DNA of 64,000 nucleotides from an uncultured Faecalibacterium sp. (GCA_934512105.1 CAKSWQ010000008.1:1-64000), one strand, 5' to 3'. Shown: positions 51,318 to 57,540, counted from the stretch's first letter. Numbers and translations: made by a program. Notes: generated by a model from the sequence alone, not told the origin.

Positions 51318-51474
51318 ACTCCCCCAGTCATCGCTACGCGATGCCAGCCCCCTCGGAGATGGGGCCCTTGGCATGGCGGTAAAGTTCCCGGCTAAAATGC
51401 AAAGTGCCCGGGCGCGCCAGAGGCTCCCTCCCAGAGGGAGCTGGCAAAGCCGTCAGGCTTTGACTGAGGGAGTT
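51318..51474 (+). repeat. Palindromic intergenic element, family A (copy A3)
   Basis: Near-identical to A2 (46587). Shared blocks include GATGGGGCCCTTGGCATGGCGG, then GGGCGCGCC, then GAGGGAGCTGGCAAAGCCG. Together A2 and A3 flank the SGNH hydrolase and the CydDC-like pair as direct repeats. Confidence 0.85.
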
Positions 51475-51490
51475 CAGCCCGCGCCGAGGC

Positions 51491-51632
51491 ACCCCCTCAG
51501 TCTGCTCACTACGTTCGCAGCCAGCTCCCCCAAGGGGACGCCTTTTGGCGCTGCCGCAAAGCTTCTCGCCACCACTAAAGCCGTCCCCTTGGGGAAGGTG
51601 GCTTGACGCGAAGCGGCAAGACGGAAGGGGGT
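51491..51632 (+). repeat. Palindromic intergenic element, family A (copy A4)
   Basis: Starts ACCCCCTCAGTCTGC and ends GACGGAAGGGGGT, with internal AGCTCCCCCAAGGGGACGCC and GTCCCCTTGGGGAAGGTGGC. It is more like A1 and A6 than A2/A3. It directly abuts A3, filling the 376-bp gap between the CydD-like and DtxR-like genes. Confidence 0.85.
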
Positions 51633-51635
51633 AAG

Positions 51636-52025
51636 CTATTGCGCCAGCACCTCTTCCCCTTCCACCATCCGCTCATAGTCGGCGGTGAACAGGCGCTGGG
51701 GCAGGGCGCTCGTCATGGCAAGGGCAGCGTTCCACTGCTCCTCGCTGGTCAGTTCCCCGCTCACCGGCGGGAAGTGCGCCAGAATGGCGTCCAGCTCCTG
51801 CTGCACCCGCTTTGCCACCCAGATGCCGCGGTCGGTCAGGTAGATTTTACCGTAGTATTCCTTTACGATCATGCCCTGCTCCATGAGCAGGTTCAGAATG
51901 CGCACCACCGAGGGCTTTGTCACCCCCAGCTTTTCCGCAATGCTGCGGGAGCTGATGTCCAGATGGGTGCGGCTTACCTCGTAGATGGCCAGCAGATAGC
52001 GCAGATGCGCTGCGGTCAGCTGCAT
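51636..52025 (-). CDS. DtxR/MntR-family regulator, short, with atypical metal site
   Basis: A 129-residue protein with the DtxR-type winged helix: LRYLLAIYEVSRTHLDISSRSIAEKLGVTKPSVVRILNLLMEQGMIVKEYYGKIYLTDRGIWVAKRV. In MntR the metal ligands are H (in RHELLE) and E..EH near the C-terminus. Here the first position reads QQELDA and no ExxEH or CxxEH motif is found in the C-terminal part (EEQWNAALAMTSALPQRLF). It may sense differently or use other ligands. The ATG at 52025 is supported by AAGGAGAG. A near-perfect GTTAG-N6-CTAAC site lies 41 bp upstream, so it is probably autoregulated. It is the natural candidate to bind the nine such sites in this window. Confidence 0.82.
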   Translation of the reverse strand: MQLTAAHLRYLLAIYEVSRTHLDISSRSIAEKLGVTKPSVVRILNLLMEQGMIVKEYYGKIYLTDRGIWVAKRVQQELDAILAHFPPVSGELTSEEQWNAALAMTSALPQRLFTADYERMVEGEEVLAQ

Positions 52026-52065
52026 ACCGGTCACTCTCCTTTTTACGCGCCGGGGCTTGCCCGGT

Positions 52066-52081
52066 GTTATCACAAGCTAAC
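52066..52081. promoter_or_regulatory. DtxR-like operator (site D) before the dtxR-like gene
   Basis: GTTAT-CACAAG-CTAAC, nine of ten matches. It lies between the feo terminator and the regulator gene. Confidence 0.55.
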
Positions 52082-52093
52082 TTTATTTTACCT

Positions 52094-52130
52094 AAAAAAG
52101 AGCGCGAGCCGAGAGTTTCAGCCCGCGCTC
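52094..52130 (-). terminator. Intrinsic terminator after the feo operon
   Basis: GAGCGCGGGC and GCTCGCGCTC (imperfect) stem followed by six U on the minus strand. Confidence 0.88.
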
Positions 52131-52144
52131 CTTGCGGTTACTTT

Positions 52145-52333
52145 TTATTGCTTTACGGTGCTGTGTGCACAGCCGCCGCAGCAGCTGCAATTGCCGGAGC
52201 AGCCGCAGTCGCAGCAGCTGCCGCCCCGCTTGAGGGTTTTCCAGATCGAGCGTCCGTCCAGCACCAGCAGGAGCAGGACGATGCCCACTACCACGATATT
52301 TACCAAATTTGCCATCAACCATGCGGTCATCAT
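52145..52333 (-). CDS. FeoB-associated Cys-rich membrane protein
   Basis: A 62-residue protein with one N-terminal transmembrane helix (LVNIVVVGIVLLLLVLDG) and a Cys-rich cytoplasmic tail, RGGSCCDCGCSGNCSCCGGCAHS. This is the typical FeoB-associated Cys-rich form (FeoC-like position), probably a metal-binding accessory for Fe2+ uptake. AAAGGAG lies 6 nt before the ATG at 52333. It is the last gene of the feo operon, before the terminator. Confidence 0.9.
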   Translation of the reverse strand: MMTAWLMANLVNIVVVGIVLLLLVLDGRSIWKTLKRGGSCCDCGCSGNCSCCGGCAHSTVKQ

Positions 52334-52355
52334 GCGCCACTCCTTTTTGTTTGAT

Positions 52356-52463
52356 TCAGTGTCGGAAGAACCCCATCACCACGCGCACGGCAACTACGGC
52401 AAGCACTGCCAGCACCACCAGCACGATGATATCGGTCGTTCCGAGGGTAAGATTTGTGGTCAT
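52356..52463 (-). CDS. Small single-pass membrane protein in the feo operon (35 aa)
   Basis: The frame MTTNLTLGTTDIIVLVVLAV... gives 35 residues: a polar start, one transmembrane helix (about 11-30) and RVVMGFFRH. The ATG lies 6 bases after the feoB stop. No clear Shine-Dalgarno is seen, so it would rely on coupling to feoB. It resembles the membrane part of the Cys-rich FeoB-associated protein next to it, without the Cys tail. I regard it as probable, not proven. Confidence 0.5.
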   Translation of the reverse strand: MTTNLTLGTTDIIVLVVLAVLAVVAVRVVMGFFRH

Positions 52464-52469
52464 AAGGTG

Positions 52470-54644
52470 TTACGCTTTCTGTCCAACGCTGCGGCCGGCT
52501 TCGCGCTCAGCCTGTGCGTGCTTTGCGTTCTGGTCCGGGCGGAACAGAGCGTACAGGTAGCCCACCAGTACGATGACGGCAACCACGGTGAAAGCGTTGA
52601 AGGCAACCTCGCCAGTGATCAGACCGCCCAGCTGGTAGACCATCAGAGCCACCAGCCATGCCTGAATGTTCTGGTACAGCAGAGCGTAGACCAGCTTCTT
52701 GCCGCCGCCGATCTCACGCGCCATCGTGGAGATGGCTGCAAGGCAGGGGGAATCGAAGCAGTTGAATACCATGAAGGACACGGCTGCAATGCTGGTGGGG
52801 AAGAACTGTGCAAAGGCAGCGTGCATATCGGTGAGGTACTCCTCCACCTCGCCCAGACCGGCCAGAACACCCATGGTGCTCACGATGCCTTCCTTTGCCA
52901 CAAAGCCGGACAGAGAGGAGGCAACGGCCTGCCAAGTACCAAAGCCCAGAGGCGCAAAGATGGGAGCCAGAACGCCGCCGATGACGGCAAGGAAGCTGTC
53001 CTCAGTTTCCACAAGGCCGAACACGCCATCTGCAATGCCGAAGCTTGCAAGGAACCACATAACGGCGCAGCACAGGAACAGGATGGTACCGGCCTTCTTC
53101 AGGAAGGCCCACACGCGCTCCCACACATGGAGCAGAACGCCCTTGGCAGAGGGGATGTGGTAAGCGGGCAGCTCCATAACGAAGGGAGCGGGGTCACCCG
53201 CAAAGGCCTTGCTCTTTTTCATGATGATGCAGGAGATGACCACCAGTGCAATGCCTGCAAAGTACATCACAGGTGCCATCCACCATGCACCACCCAGCAG
53301 GAAGCCTGCGATCAGGGCGATGACCGGCAGCTTTGCGCCGCAGGGGATCAGGGTGGTGGTGATCATGGTCATGCGGCGGTCCTTCTCGTTCTCAATAGTA
53401 CGGGTGGCCATGATGCCGGGCACGCCGCAGCCGGAGGAGATGAGGAAGGGGATGAAGCTCTTACCGGACAGACCAAAGCGGCGGAACAGACGGTCCATGA
53501 TAAAGGCAACACGGGCCATGTAGCCGCAGTCCTCCAGAATGGACAGGAAGAAGAACACGATAGCCATCTGCGGGGCAAAGCCGATGGGCGCTGCCAGACC
53601 GCCGATGATGCCGTCCACTACCAGCGAGACTACCCAGTCTGCTGCACCGGCATTTTCCAGCAGGGTCTGCACGCCGGGCTGGATCCATGCACCGAACAGG
53701 GTGTCGTTGGTCCAGTCGGTCACGATGCCGCCCAGACTGGAAACGGCGATGTAATACACCACGCACATGATGACTGCAAAGATGGGCAGTGCCAGCACGC
53801 GGTTGGTGACGATCTGGTCGATCTTATCGGAGACGGTCAGGTTGTCCTTGCGGGCCTTCTTCTTCACCGCCTTGTGCACCACGGTGTTGATGTAGGCGTA
53901 GCGCTGGTTGGTGATGATGCTCTCGGCGTCGTCGTCCATCTCGGTTTCGCAGTCCCGGATGTGCTCGTCGATGTGCTCCACCAGTGCCTTGTCCAGCTTC
54001 AGTTCCTCCAGCACCTTCTCGTCCCGCTCGAACAGCTTAACGGCGTACCAGCGCAGGAAGCGCGGCTCCACCTTGCCCTGAATGCTCTCCTCGATGTGGG
54101 CAATGGCATGCTCCACACTGCCGGTGAACACATGGGGCAGCTCGCCGGTCTTGGCGGCCTTGGCGGCGGCCACGGCAGCCTTTGCGGCGGCCTCGGTGCC
54201 CTCGCCCTTCAGGGCGCTGATCTCCACTGCCTGACAGCCCAGCTCTGCACTCAGCTTCTTCAGGTCGATGGTGTCACCATTCTTGCGCACCAAGTCGATC
54301 ATGTTCACAGCCATGACCACCGGGATGCCCAGCTCGATGAGCTGGGTGGTCAGGTAGAGGTTGCGCTCGATGTTGGTGCCGTCGATGATGTTCAGGATGG
54401 CGTCGGGCTTCTCCTTCACAAGGTAGTTACGGGAGACGACTTCCTCCAGCGTGTAGGGGGACAGCGAGTAGATGCCGGGCAGATCCTGAATGATCACGTC
54501 CTTATCGCCCTTGAGTTTGCCTTCCTTTTTTTCCACAGTAACGCCGGGCCAGTTGCCCACATACTGGTTGGAGCCGGTCAGGTTGTTGAACAGGGTCGTT
54601 TTGCCGCAGTTCGGGTTGCCGGCCAGTGCAATTTTAATGCTCAT
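52470..54644 (-). CDS. feoB: Ferrous iron transport protein B
   Basis: A 724-residue Fe2+ transporter. The N-terminal G domain has G1 GNPNCGKTT (8-16), the T of G2 in the VTVEKKEG switch, G3 DLPGIYSL, and G4 NMID (about 118-121), followed by the GDI-like helical domain (about 165-260). The membrane part has the two Gate motifs (VVSLVVDGIIGG ... FLSILEDCGYMARVAFIMDR and IPCGAKLPVIALIAG). Cys in GCGVPGIMATRTIEN are present. It takes up ferrous iron with GTP-controlled gating. It lies with two feoA genes and two small membrane proteins behind DtxR-like operators, so it should be iron-repressed. Confidence 0.97.
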   Translation of the reverse strand: MSIKIALAGNPNCGKTTLFNNLTGSNQYVGNWPGVTVEKKEGKLKGDKDVIIQDLPGIYSLSPYTLEEVVSRNYLVKEKPDAILNIIDGTNIERNLYLTTQLIELGIPVVMAVNMIDLVRKNGDTIDLKKLSAELGCQAVEISALKGEGTEAAAKAAVAAAKAAKTGELPHVFTGSVEHAIAHIEESIQGKVEPRFLRWYAVKLFERDEKVLEELKLDKALVEHIDEHIRDCETEMDDDAESIITNQRYAYINTVVHKAVKKKARKDNLTVSDKIDQIVTNRVLALPIFAVIMCVVYYIAVSSLGGIVTDWTNDTLFGAWIQPGVQTLLENAGAADWVVSLVVDGIIGGLAAPIGFAPQMAIVFFFLSILEDCGYMARVAFIMDRLFRRFGLSGKSFIPFLISSGCGVPGIMATRTIENEKDRRMTMITTTLIPCGAKLPVIALIAGFLLGGAWWMAPVMYFAGIALVVISCIIMKKSKAFAGDPAPFVMELPAYHIPSAKGVLLHVWERVWAFLKKAGTILFLCCAVMWFLASFGIADGVFGLVETEDSFLAVIGGVLAPIFAPLGFGTWQAVASSLSGFVAKEGIVSTMGVLAGLGEVEEYLTDMHAAFAQFFPTSIAAVSFMVFNCFDSPCLAAISTMAREIGGGKKLVYALLYQNIQAWLVALMVYQLGGLITGEVAFNAFTVVAVIVLVGYLYALFRPDQNAKHAQAEREAGRSVGQKA

Positions 54645-54673
54645 TGCGGATACCTTTCCTCCCTTTGGTCTTA

Positions 54674-54895
54674 TTAGACCACTTCGATCATCTCAGCGTC
54701 GGCCTTGCGCACGCTCAGTTCGTAGTTGCGCACGGTCAGCTCCATGGGGTCGCCCAGCGGCGCCACCTTGCGCACATAGATCTGCACGCCCTTGGTGATG
54801 CCCATATCCATGATGCGGCGCTTCACCGGGCCTTCGCCGTGCAGCCGTGCCACGGTGGCGGTTTCGCCCACCTTTACGTCTTTCAGTGTTTTCAT
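54674..54895 (-). CDS. feoA: FeoA (second copy)
   Basis: A 73-residue SH3-like FeoA domain protein (MKTLKDVKVGETATVARLHGEGPVKRRIMDMGITKGVQIYVRKVAPLGDPMELTVRNYELSVRKADAEMIEV). The RRIMDMGI...G.......APLGDP...V....L..RK pattern is the family signature. It helps FeoB transport Fe2+. It begins 29 bp upstream of feoB in the same operon. Confidence 0.95.
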   Translation of the reverse strand: MKTLKDVKVGETATVARLHGEGPVKRRIMDMGITKGVQIYVRKVAPLGDPMELTVRNYELSVRKADAEMIEVV

Positions 54896-54946
54896 CGTAC
54901 TCGTTCCTCCCTTGCGTTATTTCATGCAGCACCGGGAAGGCGCTGC

Positions 54947-55162
54947 TCAGGCCACCATGATGCGGCTTGCCATAGTCTTATCCAGTGCCAGACGGCTCTG
55001 TTTGACCTGCACGATCAGGTTGCCCGCGATCTCGTTGACCACGGTCACCTCGCTGCCCACCACGAACCCTAACTCGGCCAGATGCAGCCGCACCTCGTCC
55101 TTGCCGCTGATCTTGCGGATGGTGACGGTCTCGCCTGCTTTTGTCATCGTCAAAGGCATCAT
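54947..55162 (-). CDS. FeoA (first copy, divergent)
   Basis: A 71-residue FeoA-type protein (SGKDEVRLHLAELGFVVGSEVTVVNEIAGNLIVQVKQSRLALDKTMASRIMVA). It differs from the second copy in lacking APLGDP and having HLAELGFVVGSEV. Feo operons with two FeoA proteins of different type are common in Clostridia; their division of labour is unclear. It is the first gene after the feo promoter. A GGAAGGGGAG site precedes the ATG. Confidence 0.93.
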   Translation of the reverse strand: MMPLTMTKAGETVTIRKISGKDEVRLHLAELGFVVGSEVTVVNEIAGNLIVQVKQSRLALDKTMASRIMVA

Positions 55163-55205
55163 CGCTGTGCTCCCCTTCCATAGAAAAATATGTGATGCTG
55201 CGGTG

Positions 55206-55221
55206 GTTAGTCAGCCGTAAC
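55206..55221. promoter_or_regulatory. DtxR-like operator (site E), feo leader
   Basis: GTTAG-TCAGCC-GTAAC, nine of ten matches, just downstream of the predicted feo start. Confidence 0.55.
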
Positions 55222-55234
55222 TATCAGCGTAGAC

Positions 55235-55263
55235 AGTTTACCTCTGCTAACCAATCTTGTCAA
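55235..55263 (-). promoter_or_regulatory. Promoter of the feo operon, overlapped by operator F
   Basis: On the minus strand TTGACA (55263-55258), 17-bp spacer, TAAACT (55240-55235). Site F, GTTTA-CCTCTG-CTAAC (55236-55251, eight of ten), covers the -10 and spacer, so a bound repressor would block RNA polymerase. Confidence 0.75.
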
Positions 55264-55283
55264 TAGATTTTTCATATCTTACA

Positions 55284-55299
55284 GTTAGTTTATATGAAC
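55284..55299. promoter_or_regulatory. Possible DtxR-like operator (site G), upstream of feo promoter
   Basis: GTTAG-TTTATA-TGAAC, eight of ten matches. Weak. Confidence 0.35.
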
Positions 55300-55428
55300 A
55301 AACAAAATTTATGCCAGCTGCGCTCCGCATTTTTATCAAAATCATCAATGACTAACTCTATTTTTTGAGTTAAAGTTAGTGAATGTTTACATTTTTAGGG
55401 GGTGTTTTACGGTTATATAGGACATTTC

Positions 55429-55554
55429 GCCCTCTCAGGCGCTCCCGCGCCAGCTCTCCCAAAGGGAGAGCCAAGCCGTCAGGCTCGTTGCTGAAGTGTT
55501 AGGAGTAACGAGAAAGCTTTCCGGCAGTGCTCTTGGCTCTCCCGGGGGGAGCTA
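55429..55554 (+). repeat. Palindromic intergenic element, family A (copy A5, diverged)
   Basis: Contains CTCTCAGGCGC, CCAGCTCTCCCAAAGGGAGAGCC and CTTGGCTCTCCCGGGGGGAGC. It is more diverged than the others. The 55300-55428 stretch before it is AT-rich with no gene or motif beyond operator half-sites. Confidence 0.65.
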
Positions 55555-55555
55555 A

Positions 55556-55690
55556 CCCCTTCCGTCATCGCCTACGGCGATGCCACCTTCCCCAAGGGGA
55601 CGGCTTCAGCGGTGGCGGGAAAGTTTGCGGCAGCATCCAAAGGCTCCCCCTTGGGGGAGCTGGCTTTGCGCAGCAAAGACTGAAGGGGTG
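55556..55690 (+). repeat. Palindromic intergenic element, family A (copy A6)
   Basis: Starts CCCCTTCCGTCATCGCC and ends AGACTGAAGGGGTG, with internal CCTTCCCCAAGGGGACGGC and TCCCCCTTGGGGGAGCTGGC. Confidence 0.85.
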
Positions 55691-55708
55691 ATCCCCGGAA
55701 GAAAACTC

Positions 55709-55821
55709 CCGTGAAAAGGGGATTCAGAAAAGCCCGCAGGCTTTTCTGAATCCCGAATAAAAAATCCAATTCCGCTGAATATGGCCAGAGCGCACGCGGA
55801 GGCCATTTTAAATCGTCCCCC
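55709..55821 (-). repeat. Palindromic intergenic element, family B (copy B3, inverted)
   Basis: On the minus strand: GGGGGACGATTTAAAATGGCC, then the CTCCGCG...TTCAGCGGA palindrome, then a 15-bp hairpin (GGGATTCAGAAAAGC and complement, CTGCGG loop) and CCTTTTCACGG. Confidence 0.85.
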
Positions 55822-55825
55822 TATA

Positions 55826-55872
55826 ACACGACCGCCCGGCGCAGGGGTCAAAGCTGCGCCGGGCGGTCGTGT
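55826..55872. repeat. 19-bp perfect hairpin without a T-run
   Basis: ACACGACCGCCCGGCGCAG and its exact complement flank a 9-base loop. It lies in the 3' region of the DUF3793 transcript. Neither strand has a U-run; on the minus strand copy B3 starts only five bases later. Confidence 0.7.
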
Positions 55873-55961
55873 GTAAAAAGGAGGATCACTCTCTCCTGTG
55901 TCGGATGCATAGGAGAGTTGCCAGGATAAAAGAGAGTATTTGAAAAGAGAATAGCAATTTT

Positions 55962-56549
55962 TCAGGCGGCCACCGCCAGCTTTAAAATGGGCGTGCCGCT
56001 GTGGAACAGCCGCAGATATACCGCCGTGCACTTGGCCAGTTGGGCAAAGTGCTGCTGCGCGGCAGCCGGGTCGCCGTAGGATTTCCAGCACCCGCAGCAG
56101 GTAAAGCACTTGCCCCGGTGCCGGATAAATCCCTCCACGTCTTCCAGCGGATAGCCCAGAAATACCCCGATCTCATGCGGGAAATCCGCTGCCTCTGCCG
56201 CACAGCACAGACGCAGGCTGAGCTGGTCCAGCAACACGCCGCAGTCCGCTGCATCTTCCGGCAGACGGTAGCCCTCCCGGGCCAAAAAGCTGCGCACAGC
56301 GGCATCTGCCAGCACGGTTTGCAGCTTGGCGGCGCGGTAGACGTACACCAGATACTGCCGGGTGGCAATGCACCCCCGCAGCACCCGCACCTGCAAGCCC
56401 TTGGGGTTCAGCTGGGCATTCCAGCCTGCCACCCGCCGGGCAAGGTCGGCACGGTCGCGCGTTTCGTAGCGGAACAGCCCCGCAGGTTTCAGCCCAGCCA
56501 GTACCGGGGCACATTGTTCGATCATTACGGTCTCAAAATCACGCTCCAT
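55962..56549 (-). CDS. DUF3793 family protein
   Basis: A 195-residue cytoplasmic protein matching DUF3793: VMIEQCAPVLAGLKPAGLF at the N-terminus, YLVYVYRAAKL in the middle, then FPHEIGVFLGYPLEDVEGFI and KCFTCCGCWKSYGDPAAAQQHFAQLAKCTAVY. The last block has four Cys (CFTCCGC) that could bind metal. The function is unknown; the family is often found near iron-uptake and flavodoxin genes in Clostridia. Two GTTAG-N6-CTAAC sites and a terminator lie in the 200 bp upstream, so its expression should follow metal status like feo. AAAGGAG precedes the ATG. Confidence 0.88.
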   Translation of the reverse strand: MERDFETVMIEQCAPVLAGLKPAGLFRYETRDRADLARRVAGWNAQLNPKGLQVRVLRGCIATRQYLVYVYRAAKLQTVLADAAVRSFLAREGYRLPEDAADCGVLLDQLSLRLCCAAEAADFPHEIGVFLGYPLEDVEGFIRHRGKCFTCCGCWKSYGDPAAAQQHFAQLAKCTAVYLRLFHSGTPILKLAVAA

Positions 56550-56622
56550 GGCGGTTCTCCTTTGGCGGCAGTTCGGGCGGCGGTGTCGGGGTCAGTGTGC
56601 CCCGGGTGCCGGGCTGTTATAA

Positions 56623-56638
56623 GTAAGATATAGCTAAC
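56623..56638. promoter_or_regulatory. DtxR-like operator (site H), proximal to DUF3793
   Basis: GTAAG-ATATAG-CTAAC, nine of ten matches, overlapping a possible second promoter (TTGAGG / TATAAC on the minus strand). Confidence 0.55.
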
Positions 56639-56647
56639 CTCAACTTC

Positions 56648-56716
56648 AAAAAAGAAGCAGCACGCCCGGACTGCGGGCACTGCTGGTCGGGTTTCATGTG
56701 GTTAGTTGTTTCTAAC
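56648..56716 (-). ncRNA. Candidate ~69-nt iron-regulated RNA / attenuated DUF3793 leader
   Basis: The transcript from the promoter at 56723-56752 would begin at operator I (near 56716) and meet a terminator: stem AGCAGTGCCCG / CGGGCGTGCTGCT (56684-56656), then UCUUUUUU (56655-56648). This gives a short RNA with a hairpin, either a free sRNA or an attenuated mRNA leader. A 26-codon frame runs through it but shows no coding character. Confidence 0.5.
56701..56716. promoter_or_regulatory. DtxR-like operator (site I), perfect palindrome at the start site
   Basis: GTTAG-TTGTTT-CTAAC, ten of ten, beginning about 7 bp after the -10 of the minus-strand promoter. Confidence 0.75.
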
Positions 56717-56722
56717 GTCAGT

Positions 56723-56752
56723 AGTGTACCACAGCATAGCGGACTGTGTCAA
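56723..56752 (-). promoter_or_regulatory. Distal promoter of DUF3793 / small RNA
   Basis: On the minus strand TTGACA (56752-56747), 18-bp spacer ending in TGG, TACACT (56728-56723). Confidence 0.75.
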
Positions 56753-56816
56753 GCCTTTATGGCAAAAAAGTTATTTATGGCAAACCGCGACCGCGCTACC
56801 CTTCCGGCGGCAGTCG

Positions 56817-56825
56817 TGGTATAAT
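56817..56825 (+). promoter_or_regulatory. Extended -10 promoter for uridine-kinase-like gene
   Basis: TGG-TATAAT, 57 bp before the start; no good -35. Confidence 0.5.
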
Positions 56826-56881
56826 TGGGATATTATCGGGTCTGCCCCTTGGGGCGCACCCCTGCCAAGGAGGCCAAACCC

Positions 56882-57481
56882 ATGCCCACACCCATCACCA
56901 TGCCCACCCTGTCCGCGCTGCTTAGCGCCGCGCTGGCGCAAAAGCCCACCCGCCCGCTGGTGCTGGCACTGGACGGCCGCTGCGGCAGTGGTAAAACCAC
57001 CCTTGCCAACGCGCTGGCGGCGCAGTTTACCGGCTGCACCCTGCTGCGCACCGACGATTTCTATCTGCCGCCCGCCCGGCGCATCCCGGACTGGGCGCAC
57101 ACCCCCTGCGCCAACATGGACCTTAGCCGCCTGCGGGACGAGGCGCTGCGCCCGGCCTACGCGGGGCAGACGGTGGCCTACCGAGCGTACAGCTGCCGGG
57201 AGGGGGCTTACCTACCCCCGGCACAGCTGCCCGCGCAGCCGCTGGTGATCTTAGAAGGCAGTTACAGCCACCACCCTCTGCTGCGCCCCTACGAGACGCT
57301 GCGAGTCTTTGTGACCTGCACAAAAGCCGAGCAGACCCGGCGCTTACAGGCGCGGGAGGGCACCCGCTACGCGGATTTTGCCGCACGGTGGATTCCGCTG
57401 GAAGAGGGATATTTTAAGCAGTATGACATTGAGACAGCAGCGGATTTTGTGGTGGATACCACCGCAGACGGGACGATTTAG
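56882..57481 (+). CDS. Uridine-kinase-like P-loop NTPase
   Basis: A 199-residue P-loop kinase-fold protein. Walker A is LDGRCGSGKTTLANAL (about 28-43), followed by LLRTDDFYLP (Asp-Asp-Phe-Tyr, like the uridine kinase substrate loop), a lid region with RLQAREG, and VILEGSYSHHPLLRPYETLRVFVTC (Walker B-like). It probably phosphorylates a nucleoside or related small molecule. The ATG at 56882 has AAGGAGG upstream. The final codons (ACG ATT TAG) are part of a family B repeat (57470), so the native C-terminus may have been changed by insertion. Confidence 0.78.
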   Translation: MPTPITMPTLSALLSAALAQKPTRPLVLALDGRCGSGKTTLANALAAQFTGCTLLRTDDFYLPPARRIPDWAHTPCANMDLSRLRDEALRPAYAGQTVAYRAYSCREGAYLPPAQLPAQPLVILEGSYSHHPLLRPYETLRVFVTCTKAEQTRRLQAREGTRYADFAARWIPLEEGYFKQYDIETAADFVVDTTADGTI

Positions 57482-57500
57482 AATGCGTTCCGCAGGGTAA
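57470..57500 (+). repeat. Partial family B element overlapping the kinase stop codon
   Basis: GGGACGATTTAGAATGCGTTCCGC matches the start of copies B2 and B3, but the rest of the element is missing. Its TTTAG supplies the stop of the upstream gene. Confidence 0.7.
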
Positions 57501-57540
57501 CTTTCTACTTTCCGTCAGCGTGCAAAGACGCTCCGCTGGG

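Noticed and set aside
46587..51474. A composite transposon bounded by repeats A2 and A3
   Set aside because: No transposase and no terminal inverted repeats of insertion-sequence type. The enclosed genes are on different strands and look native.
51603..54677. A 1024-codon open frame on the + strand opposite feoB and the dtxR-like gene
   Set aside because: It is antisense to secure genes, rich in His/Gln/Gly with no domain, and crosses intergenic repeats. It is a by-product of high GC third positions.
55375..55390. A tenth GTTAG-N6-CTAAC site (GTTAG-TGAATG-TTTAC)
   Set aside because: The second half has two mismatches, and it lies far upstream of the feo promoter in AT-rich sequence where chance hits are likely.
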